Below, in pieces: positions 36,103 through 43,217 of a stretch of 64,000 nucleotides of DNA. Both the position numbers and the translations under genes were made by a program. Positions within the stretch are counted from its first letter, which is position 1. Each line of letters opens with the position of its first letter. The DNA is from Allobrachymonas denitrificans DSM 15123 (GTDB lineage: Bacteria > Pseudomonadota > Gammaproteobacteria > Burkholderiales > Burkholderiaceae_C). The notes below the pieces were generated by a model. The model had not been told where the DNA came from, did not search any database, and saw only the letters and a list, made by a program, of their open reading frames with translations. Location: NCBI RefSeq assembly GCF_900110225.1, contig NZ_FOCW01000001.1, forward strand, positions 310,001-374,000, written 5' to 3'.

Positions 36103-36255
36103 GCGACGCACCACCGCGATTCGCGCATCGTCGAAACGGCAGTAGCCCCAGACCCAGTGCCGGAATTCGTGCCGGCGCTTGGTGTATTTGGCCCTTCCCG
36201 CCTAGCATCAAGCGCATGCGCCAGCGTGGCGCGGTCTTTGCGTGGAGGAGCGCTT

Positions 36256-36519
36256 ATGTACACATCCGGCTACGACATGCCCGCCCTGTTCAAGCAGCTG
36301 GGCCTGGACAACGACCAGGCCTCCATCGACGCCTTCATTCGCCAGCACAACCCGCTGCCGGATGGTGTGCGCATCCACCAGGCAGCGTTCTGGAACGAGA
36401 GCCAGGCGCGCTTCCTGTGCGAGGAGATCGCCCGCGATGCCGCCTGGACCACCGTGGTGGACGAACTGTCGGAGCGCCTGCGTTGCTGCATGCCGGCAGA
36501 TCCATGCGCATCTGTCTGA
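36256..36519 (+). CDS. DUF2789 family protein (first copy)
   Basis: 87 residues. GGAGGAG lies 6 bases before the ATG. The core MPALFKQLGLDND, FIRQHNPLPDGVRIHQAAFW and FLCEEIARDAAW defines DUF2789, a small helical family of unknown function in beta- and gammaproteobacteria. It ends in a Cys-containing tail (RCCMPADPC) that the second copy lacks. Confidence 0.85.
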   Translation: MYTSGYDMPALFKQLGLDNDQASIDAFIRQHNPLPDGVRIHQAAFWNESQARFLCEEIARDAAWTTVVDELSERLRCCMPADPCASV

Positions 36520-36601
36520 CACGCGGCGCCGGAGTTCCTGCTTACAGTGACTGTGTGGACCGGTTCTGATTGACCCGGCCGGTAATGACAAGGAGAGCAC
36601 C

Positions 36602-36862
36602 ATGTATACCGACAGTTTTGACCTGCGCGCCCTGTTCGATCAACTGGGACTGGAGAGCAGTGCAGCCGCCATCGAGTGCTTCTGCGCCCAGAACAAGCTG
36701 CCTGACGGATTGCCTTTGCACAAGGCGGCCTTCTGGAGCGAGCACCAGTCGCGCTTCCTGCGCGAGGAGATTGCCTGCGATGCGGCCTGGGCTCCGGTGG
36801 TGGATGAGCTCAACGCGCTGTTGCGCGGTTCGCCCGAAGATACCGACGCGTGCCGCATCTGA
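36602..36862 (+). CDS. DUF2789 family protein (second copy)
   Basis: 86 residues with AAGGAGAG before the ATG. It aligns with the first copy across its length (LRALFDQLGLESS, NKLPDGLPLHKAAFW, FLREEIACDAAW, PVVDELNALLRG) at roughly half identity. The pair is a tandem duplication, 82 bases apart, ended by one terminator. Confidence 0.85.
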   Translation: MYTDSFDLRALFDQLGLESSAAAIECFCAQNKLPDGLPLHKAAFWSEHQSRFLREEIACDAAWAPVVDELNALLRGSPEDTDACRI

Positions 36863-36882
36863 TGGCGGTGGACGGCAGCAGA

Positions 36883-36910
36883 AAGCGGACCTTCGGGTCC
36901 GCTTTTTCGT
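36883..36910 (+). terminator. Terminator of the DUF2789 pair
   Basis: Stem AAGCGGACC / GGTCCGCTT with a TTCG tetraloop, followed by TTTCGT. Confidence 0.92.
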
Positions 36911-36960
36911 GTGCAGGCTTTTCCGCCTGAGCCGGGCGCCAGGCGGGGGTCATGCTGCCT

Positions 36961-37314
36961 TCAGTGGGCTGTTGCCATGGCACGGCAGGCTTCGGCACAA
37001 GCGCGGCAGGCCTTGGCACAGGCTTGGCAATGCGCCATGTCATGGCGTGCGCATTCGGCGCCGCAGGCATCGCAGATCTCGGCACACAGCTCACACAGTG
37101 CGACGGCATGCTGACTGCCACGCGCAGTGAACGCGGCGCACAGGCGGCAGATCTGGGCGCAGTCCATGTCGCTGCGGATGCAGGCGGCCATGGGGGTGAC
37201 GTCGGCCTCCTGCAGACAGGAAGCGGCGCAGAAATCGCAGGCCTGGGCACAGGCATTGCAGGCATCGATGCAGGCCTGCATGGCGGGAGAAAGGGCGTGG
37301 GTGGCTTGATTCAT
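36961..37314 (-). CDS. Four-helix bundle copper-storage protein (Csp-like)
   Basis: 117 residues with 20 cysteines, mostly as CxxxC pairs along predicted helices (ACIDACNACAQACDFC, ELCAEICDACGAEC, CQACAKACRACAEAC). This is the pattern of the Csp family, in which the core of a four-helix bundle is lined with thiols that bind many Cu(I) ions. There is no signal peptide, so it should be the cytosolic Csp3-type. AAGGAG lies 8 bases before the ATG at 37314. No copper regulator or exporter is adjacent. Confidence 0.85.
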   Translation of the reverse strand: MNQATHALSPAMQACIDACNACAQACDFCAASCLQEADVTPMAACIRSDMDCAQICRLCAAFTARGSQHAVALCELCAEICDACGAECARHDMAHCQACAKACRACAEACRAMATAH

Positions 37315-37508
37315 GAGAATCTCCTTGTTCCGGTGGAGGAGTCCTTTCACCGTAGCCCTGTGCGCATGGCGTGGCTGTAGGACGTCGCCGCTTGCCATGG
37401 CAGGCCGGCTTCAGGGGCGGAATTCGGGGTTATCCTGATCGGGCAGGGACGGGATGCCGAGGCATGATGGTCCTGTCCGTGTTTCACATCCCATCTCAGG
37501 AGCCTGTC

Positions 37509-37814
37509 ATGACGCTTGCCCATCCGATCGCCACCGAGAACGACATCCTCCGCCCCGAGCGCAACTGGGATCATCATCCGCTGTACCTGACGGTGCAGCC
37601 CGATCCGGACATGGACGGCCAGTGGGAGTGGGTCATCGTCGAGCGCGACGGCAACGAGATGATCATGCACGCCGAGTCGGAAGGCAGTTACCCCGTGTTT
37701 GCCGATGCCCTGCGCGCCGGTGCCGTGGCGTTTGCCGTGCACACGGGGCAGGACTACGAGGACGAGGCTGCCGAGCCGGTGGGCAATGTGGCCGGCGTGG
37801 GGTATACGGAGTAG
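37509..37814 (+). CDS. Small acidic protein of unknown function
   Basis: 101 residues from ATG 37509, with CAGGAG 7 bases before. The sequence is acidic and rich in Trp, Tyr and Asp (ERNWDHHPLYLTVQPDPD, QWEWVIVERDGNEMIM). I do not recognise the family. Codon use and the ribosome binding site support a real gene. Confidence 0.65.
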   Translation: MTLAHPIATENDILRPERNWDHHPLYLTVQPDPDMDGQWEWVIVERDGNEMIMHAESEGSYPVFADALRAGAVAFAVHTGQDYEDEAAEPVGNVAGVGYTE

Positions 37815-37825
37815 GCGCTGCCAAC

Positions 37826-37859
37826 GAAAAATGCCGGAACTGCGCTGCAGCTTCCGGCA
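37826..37859 (-). terminator. Terminator of tRNA-Arg
   Basis: Stem TGCCGGAA / TTCCGGCA (37832-37839, 37852-37859), followed on the minus strand by TTTTTCG. It also lies just past the 37509-37814 gene and may act on both strands. Confidence 0.7.
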
Positions 37860-37965
37860 AGTTCATGGCATTGCGACGATGGGGTCTGCCTTGATGGCGG
37901 CACACCGTTGCCTGTGGGGGCCTCGGGTTCAGGATGGCAGCCATTCGGCCAGACAGTCGGGCTGC

Positions 37966-38040
37966 TGGCCTCCCCGGCAGGAATCGAACCTGCATTTGAG
38001 CCTTAGGAGGGCCCCGTTCTATCCATTGAACTACGGAGAG
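37966..38040 (-). tRNA. tRNA-Arg (anticodon CCT)
   Basis: 75 nt with encoded CCA. The acceptor stem is CTCTCCG / CGGGGAG with one T-G pair, the D-stem GTTC/GAAC, the anticodon loop CTCCTAA (anticodon CCT, reads AGG) and the T-arm GCAGGTTCGATTCCTGC. Confidence 0.96.
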
Positions 38041-38121
38041 ATGGTGCTGCGGTATTGTAAAGCCGGACGCACCCTCTGGCAGACGGCAGCCAACTCCGGC
38101 CGTGTCACGCAGTTTGCCGGC

Positions 38122-38706
38122 TCAGTGCGACGCTTGCGCCGGCCCCTTGACCATCACGCGTGCCATCAGCAGGCGGAAGGGCAGCAGCAGGCCCACGCCA
38201 AGTACCAGCTTCACGCCCAGATCGCCCAGCGCCCAGGTGACCCAGGGCTCGGCCACGCCGTAGAAGGCGATGCTCCAGAACAGGAAGGTGTCCAGCAGCG
38301 CGGCGAGCAGGGTGGCGACCAGTGGCGCGCGCCACCAGCGGCCGTGGCGCAGGCGGTGGAATACGCCCACGTCCAGCCACTGTGACAGCAGAAAGGCGGT
38401 GCCGGATGCCACGGCGATGCGCACCGGGGCCAGCACCAGCGAGGCGGCCACGGCCACGGCAAAGCCGACCCAGACCACGCGGCGGGCCGCATGCGGGCCA
38501 TGGGCGCGGTTCATCAGTTCGGTGACCAGGAAGGCGAACGGATAGGTGATGGCACCCCAGGTCAGCCAGTCGTTGATGGGGTATTGCACCAGGATGTTGG
38601 AGGCCAGCACCACGGATGCCATGTAGAGCGCCGCGATCACGAAGCGGCGCAGGGTGGGCGCCACGAAGGCGGGTGCGGAGGAGGTAGCGGAGTCGAGAGT
38701 GATCAC
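38122..38706 (-). CDS. VUT-family (YhhQ-like) queuosine precursor or vitamin transporter
   Basis: 194 residues from GTG 38706, overlapping the upstream stop by 4 bases. Five to six hydrophobic segments and the conserved NILVQYPINDWLTWGAITYP, LVTELMNRAHGP and SQWLDVGVFHRLR blocks identify the VUT/YhhQ family of energy-independent importers, which take up queuosine precursors. It is the last gene of the guaD operon. Transport of a 7-deazaguanine base would suit a purine-related operon. Confidence 0.82.
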   Translation of the reverse strand: MITLDSATSSAPAFVAPTLRRFVIAALYMASVVLASNILVQYPINDWLTWGAITYPFAFLVTELMNRAHGPHAARRVVWVGFAVAVAASLVLAPVRIAVASGTAFLLSQWLDVGVFHRLRHGRWWRAPLVATLLAALLDTFLFWSIAFYGVAEPWVTWALGDLGVKLVLGVGLLLPFRLLMARVMVKGPAQASH

Positions 38707-39791
38707 GTTGTTCTGTTCCAGCGCCAGTACAGGTAGAGGACAGCCGCCAGCAGCGCCGCCAGGGGCAGCACGTACAGGGTCTGGCTGACTGCCAGCGAGT
38801 CGGCATGGCGCATCAGGTATCCGGGAATGAAGACAAAGAAGGCACCGGCAAGAAACTGGCTGCCGTTCACCAGGGCCGCGGAGGTGCCAATGTAGCGCAC
38901 ATCCACGGCACTGGCTGCGATGGCGAAAGGCAGCATGGAGGTGCCGGCAAAGAATCCGAAGAGCAGCAGCAGGGGGCCGGCCACCGAGAGCGTCTGGACA
39001 GGCATCGTCACCAGAATCACCAGCAGCAGAACCTGACCGGCAAGACCATAGCCCAGTGCACGCACGTCATCCTGCATCCAGCGGCCCAGCCAGCTGAAGA
39101 AGGGGGCGCCCAGTGCCAGACCGAGCCAGCTCAGCGCGATCGCCACGTTAGCCTGTTTTTCGTCCATGCCGTAGGAGCGCAGCAGGTGCCCGCCCCAGAC
39201 GATGCTGAGGCACAGCATCACGCCGAAGGACACGGCGCCGACCGCCATGGACAGGCGCACTTCGCGCTTCTGCAGCGTCGCCCACAGATCCTGCAGGCAG
39301 CCCTGCAGCAGGTGGCGGGTGGTGGCCAGGCTGAAACGCTCGGCCTGGAAGCCCGGCGGGTTGTTCAGACCCATCACCATGGCCAGCACCACGCACAGGC
39401 CCATCATGCCGTAGCCGTTTATGACCCAGTCCCAGGGCAGGCTTTCCAGCATGCGGATGAAGACCAGCTGCGTGAGGAAGGCAGAGAGGGAGGCGACGAA
39501 CTGCACCCAGGCGAACATGGTGCCGTATTTCTCCTTGGAGAACCACAGCTTGCCGGTGAAGGCCGCGCCGATGAAACCGAAGGAAGCGCCCAGTGCCACC
39601 AGGATCTGTGCGGCGACAAAGCCGCCGACAGTGGTGGAGAACGCGAAACTGAAAATGCCCAGGGTCAGCAGGGCGCAGGCCACGGGCAGGACGGTACGGA
39701 TGCCGAGCCGGTCGAGTACCGAGCCGGAGAAGATCTGGAACAGGGCGAAAAAGAACGTGTAGGTGGCGCCGCTTTCCTCAGGGTTTTTCAA
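38703..39791 (-). pseudogene. MFS transporter lacking its N-terminal membrane segment
   Basis: The ORF gives 362 residues from TTG 39791, against 416 in the homologue directly upstream. It begins inside the equivalent of segment 2 (ATYTFFFALFQIFSGSVLDRLG aligns with ATYTWSFAIAQMFSGALLDKLG; both quoted for comparison), so the first 50-55 residues with membrane segment 1 are missing. There is no ribosome binding site before the TTG. The frame is the same as that of the upstream gene, separated only by its TAA and six codons, as expected from a deletion between tandem genes. It is still coupled to the VUT gene by a 4-base overlap. It may be non-functional, or expressed by reinitiation. Confidence 0.65.
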
Positions 39792-39809
39792 GAAACGGGT
39801 GGAGGAATC

Positions 39810-41060
39810 TTAGCGCTTGGGATAGCGCTCCTTGATCAGCAGGGCGACCAGCAGGGCCAGCACCAGGGCGGCAATCGGAACCAGCATGGCGTGCTGGTAG
39901 TCGGCCAGGGCTTCCTGGGTACCGGCCAGCAGCTTGCCGGGCAGGCCCATCAGGATGCCGCCGAACACGAACATGGAACCGTTCACGATGGAGGCAGAGG
40001 TACCGATCAGGCGGGGCGGAACGTTGTCGGCTGCGGCCGTGAAGTTCAGCATGTGGCCGGCGTTGCATAGACCGAAGATGAAGTACAGCACCATGGCCAT
40101 CACGCTCGTTACGGGCAGGTAGACCACTGCCAGCAGCGCCACCAGTTGCACCAGCGTGGTACCCAGGATGGGCAGCTTGCGGGACTTCATGGCGTTGGAG
40201 AGCTTGTCCACCATCGGGCTGCCGACGGCCAAGCCCAGCCACAGGCAGGCGGTTGCGTAGTTGGCGGAACGTGCGTCCAGACCGTGGGCGAGCAGCAGTT
40301 TCGGACCCCACACCACGCCCAGCGCCAGGATCAGGCCGAACACCAGGGCACCCTGGATGCTGATGAACCAGATCTGGGGCTTCTTCAGCACTTCGGCGAT
40401 GGAGGCGAACACGGAGCTGACGAACTGGCCGATGCTCTGCTTCTCGGAGTGGATCTCGGTCGGGTTACGGACGAACAGGATGGCAACCAGCAGCAGCAGC
40501 GCGCCGAAGATGCCGAAGCCCGTGATGATGGTGCGCCAGTCCCAGTTGGCCAGGGCGAAGTCGAAGCCAGCCTGACCAAAGGCCGAGGACAGGGCTGCAA
40601 CCAGCTGCACCAGACCGAACATGAAGCCGAACTTGGCCATGCCGAACCAGGTACCGCCCACGTAGCCGGCGCCCACGAATCCCGCGCTGGAGCCGATCGC
40701 GAGGATCACCTGCGACAGCAGCAGCATCTCGAAGCTCTGTGCAAAGGCGAACAGGAACACGCCGATGGCCACCAGGGTGATGGCAGGCAGCAGTACCTTG
40801 CGGCTGCCCAGCTTGTCCAGCAGGGCGCCGGAGAACATCTGGGCAATGGCGAACGACCAGGTGTAGGTCGCCGCGATCAGGCCGATCTGGTCGATCGACA
40901 GGTTCAGGGATTTCTGGACGCTGCCGTTCACGATGGCATAGCCGGTCTGGACGTTGAACAGCCAGACCACGAAGGTCACGGCGATCGTCCAGACAATCCA
41001 GGCGCGTGCGCCGCCCAGTGCGAACTGGGGCTGGGCCGCGGGCATTGTGGTGGTACTCAT
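39810..41060 (-). CDS. MFS transporter (OFA-like), probably purine-related
   Basis: 416 residues with AAGGAG before the ATG at 41060. Twelve membrane segments are apparent, with the MFS loop SGALLDKLGSRKVLLPA after segment 2. The overall form resembles the oxalate/formate antiporter branch. It lies 39 bases after guaD in the same operon, so import of guanine or a related compound, or export of a product, is plausible but not shown. Confidence 0.85.
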   Translation of the reverse strand: MSTTTMPAAQPQFALGGARAWIVWTIAVTFVVWLFNVQTGYAIVNGSVQKSLNLSIDQIGLIAATYTWSFAIAQMFSGALLDKLGSRKVLLPAITLVAIGVFLFAFAQSFEMLLLSQVILAIGSSAGFVGAGYVGGTWFGMAKFGFMFGLVQLVAALSSAFGQAGFDFALANWDWRTIITGFGIFGALLLLVAILFVRNPTEIHSEKQSIGQFVSSVFASIAEVLKKPQIWFISIQGALVFGLILALGVVWGPKLLLAHGLDARSANYATACLWLGLAVGSPMVDKLSNAMKSRKLPILGTTLVQLVALLAVVYLPVTSVMAMVLYFIFGLCNAGHMLNFTAAADNVPPRLIGTSASIVNGSMFVFGGILMGLPGKLLAGTQEALADYQHAMLVPIAALVLALLVALLIKERYPKR

Positions 41061-41099
41061 GGTTTTACTCCTTGTTATTGTTCAGGCGGGCCTGCGCGC

Positions 41100-42407
41100 T
41101 CATTGCGCGGCGTAGACCTCTTTGCCGGCCACGTAGGTGGCGGCGATGGCACGGTCATCGGCCAGGGTCATCTGGATGAACAGCACTTCTTCCAGGCTCT
41201 TGGCGTAGCGCATGCGGTAGTCGATGATCGGGGTCGATTTCAGGTTGATCACGGCCAGGTCGGCTTCCATGCCGGGTTCGATGGAACCGATCTTGTCGGA
41301 CAGGCGCAGTGCCTCGGCGGTGCCGCGGCTGGCCAGGTAGAAGGCGTGCAGCGAGCTGTAGGGCGCGTTGTTCATCTGCGCGGCCTTGTAGGCCTCGTTC
41401 ATGGTCTGCAGGATGGAGAAGCTGGTGCCGGCACCCAGGTCGGTGGCCAGGCCGATGCGGACCGGACGATCGGCGTTCTTGAGCTTCTTCACGTTCAGGC
41501 AGCCGGAACCGAGGAAGAAGTTGGACGTGGGGCAGTGCGCGATGGCAGCGCCGGTTTCGCTGAACACGTTCAGTTCACGCTCGGTCAGGTGGATGCCGTG
41601 GCCGTAGATGGCGCGGTCACGCAGCAGGCCGTACTTGGCGTAGGCGTCGGTGTAGTCCTGGGCTTCGGGGCACAGTTCCTTCACCCAGGCCACTTCGTTC
41701 ACGTTCTCGGAGACGTGCGACTGGATCAGGGTGTCGGGGAATTCCATGGCCAGCGCGCCGACGGCTTCCATCTGCTCGGGCGTGGAGGTGGGGATGAAGC
41801 GCGGGGTGATCACGTATTCGGCGCGGCCGTTCTTGTGCCACTTCTGGATCAGGGCCTTGGATTCGTCATAGGCGCGCTGGGCGGTGTCGAGCAGCTCCGG
41901 CGGGGCATTGCGGTCCATGCAGACCTTGCCGGCCATCACGCGCATGTTGTGCTTGGCGGCTTCCTCGAACAGGGCATCGACGGACTGCGGGAAGATGGTG
42001 CAGTACACGGTGGAGGAGGTCACGCCGTTGCGGAACTGCTCCTTGATGAACACCTCGGCCACTTCGGCGGCGTGGTCCTTGCTGGCAAAGCCCTGCTCGG
42101 CGATGAAGGTGTAGTTGTTGAGCCAGTCGATCAGCTGCTCGCCGTAGGCGGCAATCATCTCGGTCTGGGGGTAGTGCACGTGGCTGTCGATGAAGCCGGG
42201 CACGATGATGCTGTCGGTGTAGGCCTTGACGGGGACATCACCCAGTGTGGGCAGGATCTGGCTGGCGGCGCCGGCCTGAACGATCTTGCCGTCTTCCATG
42301 ACGACGATGGCGTCGGATTCATACACCATGCATTCGGACATGTCGTGAAAGAACGGGTCCTTCTTGAACGTCAGCATGGCTCCGCGAATGGCAGTCTTGG
42401 TACTCAT
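41100..42407 (-). CDS. guaD: Guanine deaminase
   Basis: 435 residues from ATG 42407 with AGGAGAT before it. An amidohydrolase-fold zinc enzyme turning guanine into xanthine. Zinc and catalytic motifs: PGFIDSHVHYPQTEM (HxH), QSHVSENVNEVAW (His-Glu), YGHGIHLTERE (His), AHCPTSNFFLGSG and IGLATDLGAGTSFS (Asp). It heads the operon, and its promoter contains a perfect palindrome that recurs before the divergent marR gene. Confidence 0.95.
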   Translation of the reverse strand: MSTKTAIRGAMLTFKKDPFFHDMSECMVYESDAIVVMEDGKIVQAGAASQILPTLGDVPVKAYTDSIIVPGFIDSHVHYPQTEMIAAYGEQLIDWLNNYTFIAEQGFASKDHAAEVAEVFIKEQFRNGVTSSTVYCTIFPQSVDALFEEAAKHNMRVMAGKVCMDRNAPPELLDTAQRAYDESKALIQKWHKNGRAEYVITPRFIPTSTPEQMEAVGALAMEFPDTLIQSHVSENVNEVAWVKELCPEAQDYTDAYAKYGLLRDRAIYGHGIHLTERELNVFSETGAAIAHCPTSNFFLGSGCLNVKKLKNADRPVRIGLATDLGAGTSFSILQTMNEAYKAAQMNNAPYSSLHAFYLASRGTAEALRLSDKIGSIEPGMEADLAVINLKSTPIIDYRMRYAKSLEEVLFIQMTLADDRAIAATYVAGKEVYAAQ

Positions 42408-42453
42408 CTCTGATCTCCTGGTGTGGGGTTGAACGCAAACTCTCAGTGCGTTC

Positions 42454-42488
42454 ATCATGCGCCGGTTTTATCTTGAAGTCAAGATAAA
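42454..42488 (-). promoter_or_regulatory. guaD promoter with MarR-type operator
   Basis: On the minus strand TTGACT (42482-42477), 17 bases and CATGAT (42459-42454) form the promoter. The -35 lies inside a palindrome with perfect 10-bp arms, TTTATCTTGA and TCAAGATAAA (42467-42488, 2-base centre), so a bound repressor would block RNA polymerase. Confidence 0.75.
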
Positions 42489-42570
42489 TGTGCAAATCTT
42501 CGCGTGTTGCTGAAACCGCACAGGCGGTGGCGTCTTTTCAGGAGGAGATGGGGATGGGGCGTGCCTGGTG

Positions 42571-43110
42571 TCAGGCAGCCAGGGCGCTGCGGTCTGCGGG
42601 GTTTTCCAGCGCCAGCAGCAGCGTAGAGAGGCGTGCGTTGAGTTCGGCCAGCATGTGCGCGGGCATCACGGAGAGGATGCGGCGCTCGTTCTCGACATGT
42701 CTGTCGACCGCGCGGTCGATCAGCTTCAGACCGGTGTCGGTCAGCTGCACCAGCATGCTGCGGGCGTCCTGTTCATTGGGTTTGCGCGCGATCAGGCCAC
42801 GCTGCTCCAGGCGCTTGAGCCGGTGTGTCATGGTGCCGGAAGTGACCATGAGCGCGGAGAAAAGGGCGGTCGGGCTCAGGCAATAGGGGGCGCCGTTGCG
42901 TCGCAGCGTGGCCAGCATGTCGAACTCCCAGTAGCTCAGGTCGAACTCGGCCAGACCCGCCTCCAGATACTGCTCCAGCAGGGCCGCGCAACGCTTGATG
43001 CGGCCGATTGGGCCCATGGGGCGGGCGTCCAGATCGGGGCGTTCGCGCTCCCAGTGCTTCAGAATGAGGTCCAGCGAATCGAAGGGTTGGGGGGCAGGGG
43101 GAGGTGTCAT
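42571..43110 (-). CDS. MarR-family transcriptional regulator
   Basis: 179 residues. A winged-helix domain is clear: helix LSYWEFDMLATLRRNG, recognition helix region LSPTALFSALMVTSGTMTHRLKRLEQRGLI, and the wing NEQDARSMLVQLTDTGL with the conserved D-x-R. Its N-terminal 30 residues are longer than in many members. It lies upstream of guaD on the same strand, with an operator half-similar to that of guaD before its own start, so it likely represses itself and guaD; the ligand may be a purine. Confidence 0.9.
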   Translation of the reverse strand: MTPPPAPQPFDSLDLILKHWERERPDLDARPMGPIGRIKRCAALLEQYLEAGLAEFDLSYWEFDMLATLRRNGAPYCLSPTALFSALMVTSGTMTHRLKRLEQRGLIARKPNEQDARSMLVQLTDTGLKLIDRAVDRHVENERRILSVMPAHMLAELNARLSTLLLALENPADRSALAA

Positions 43111-43112
43111 AA

Positions 43113-43132
43113 TATCTTCACATCAAGCTATA
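43113..43132 (-). promoter_or_regulatory. Putative MarR autoregulatory operator
   Basis: TATCTTCA-CA-TCAAGCTATA is an imperfect version of the guaD operator TATCTTGA-N2-TCAAGATA. It ends 3 bases before the marR start codon. Confidence 0.6.
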
Positions 43133-43217
43133 TCATTTTGGCCATGATAGTGGATATGGCCTTTTTTGGAAACCTGAAGGGCGGGGGCAAACTGCCAACT
43201 CTTGACGGAAATCGGCT

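Noticed and set aside
40146-42413. 755-codon plus-strand ORF opposite guaD and the MFS gene
   Set aside because: Same cause: antisense shadow of strongly coding minus-strand genes, with no ribosome binding site or family features.
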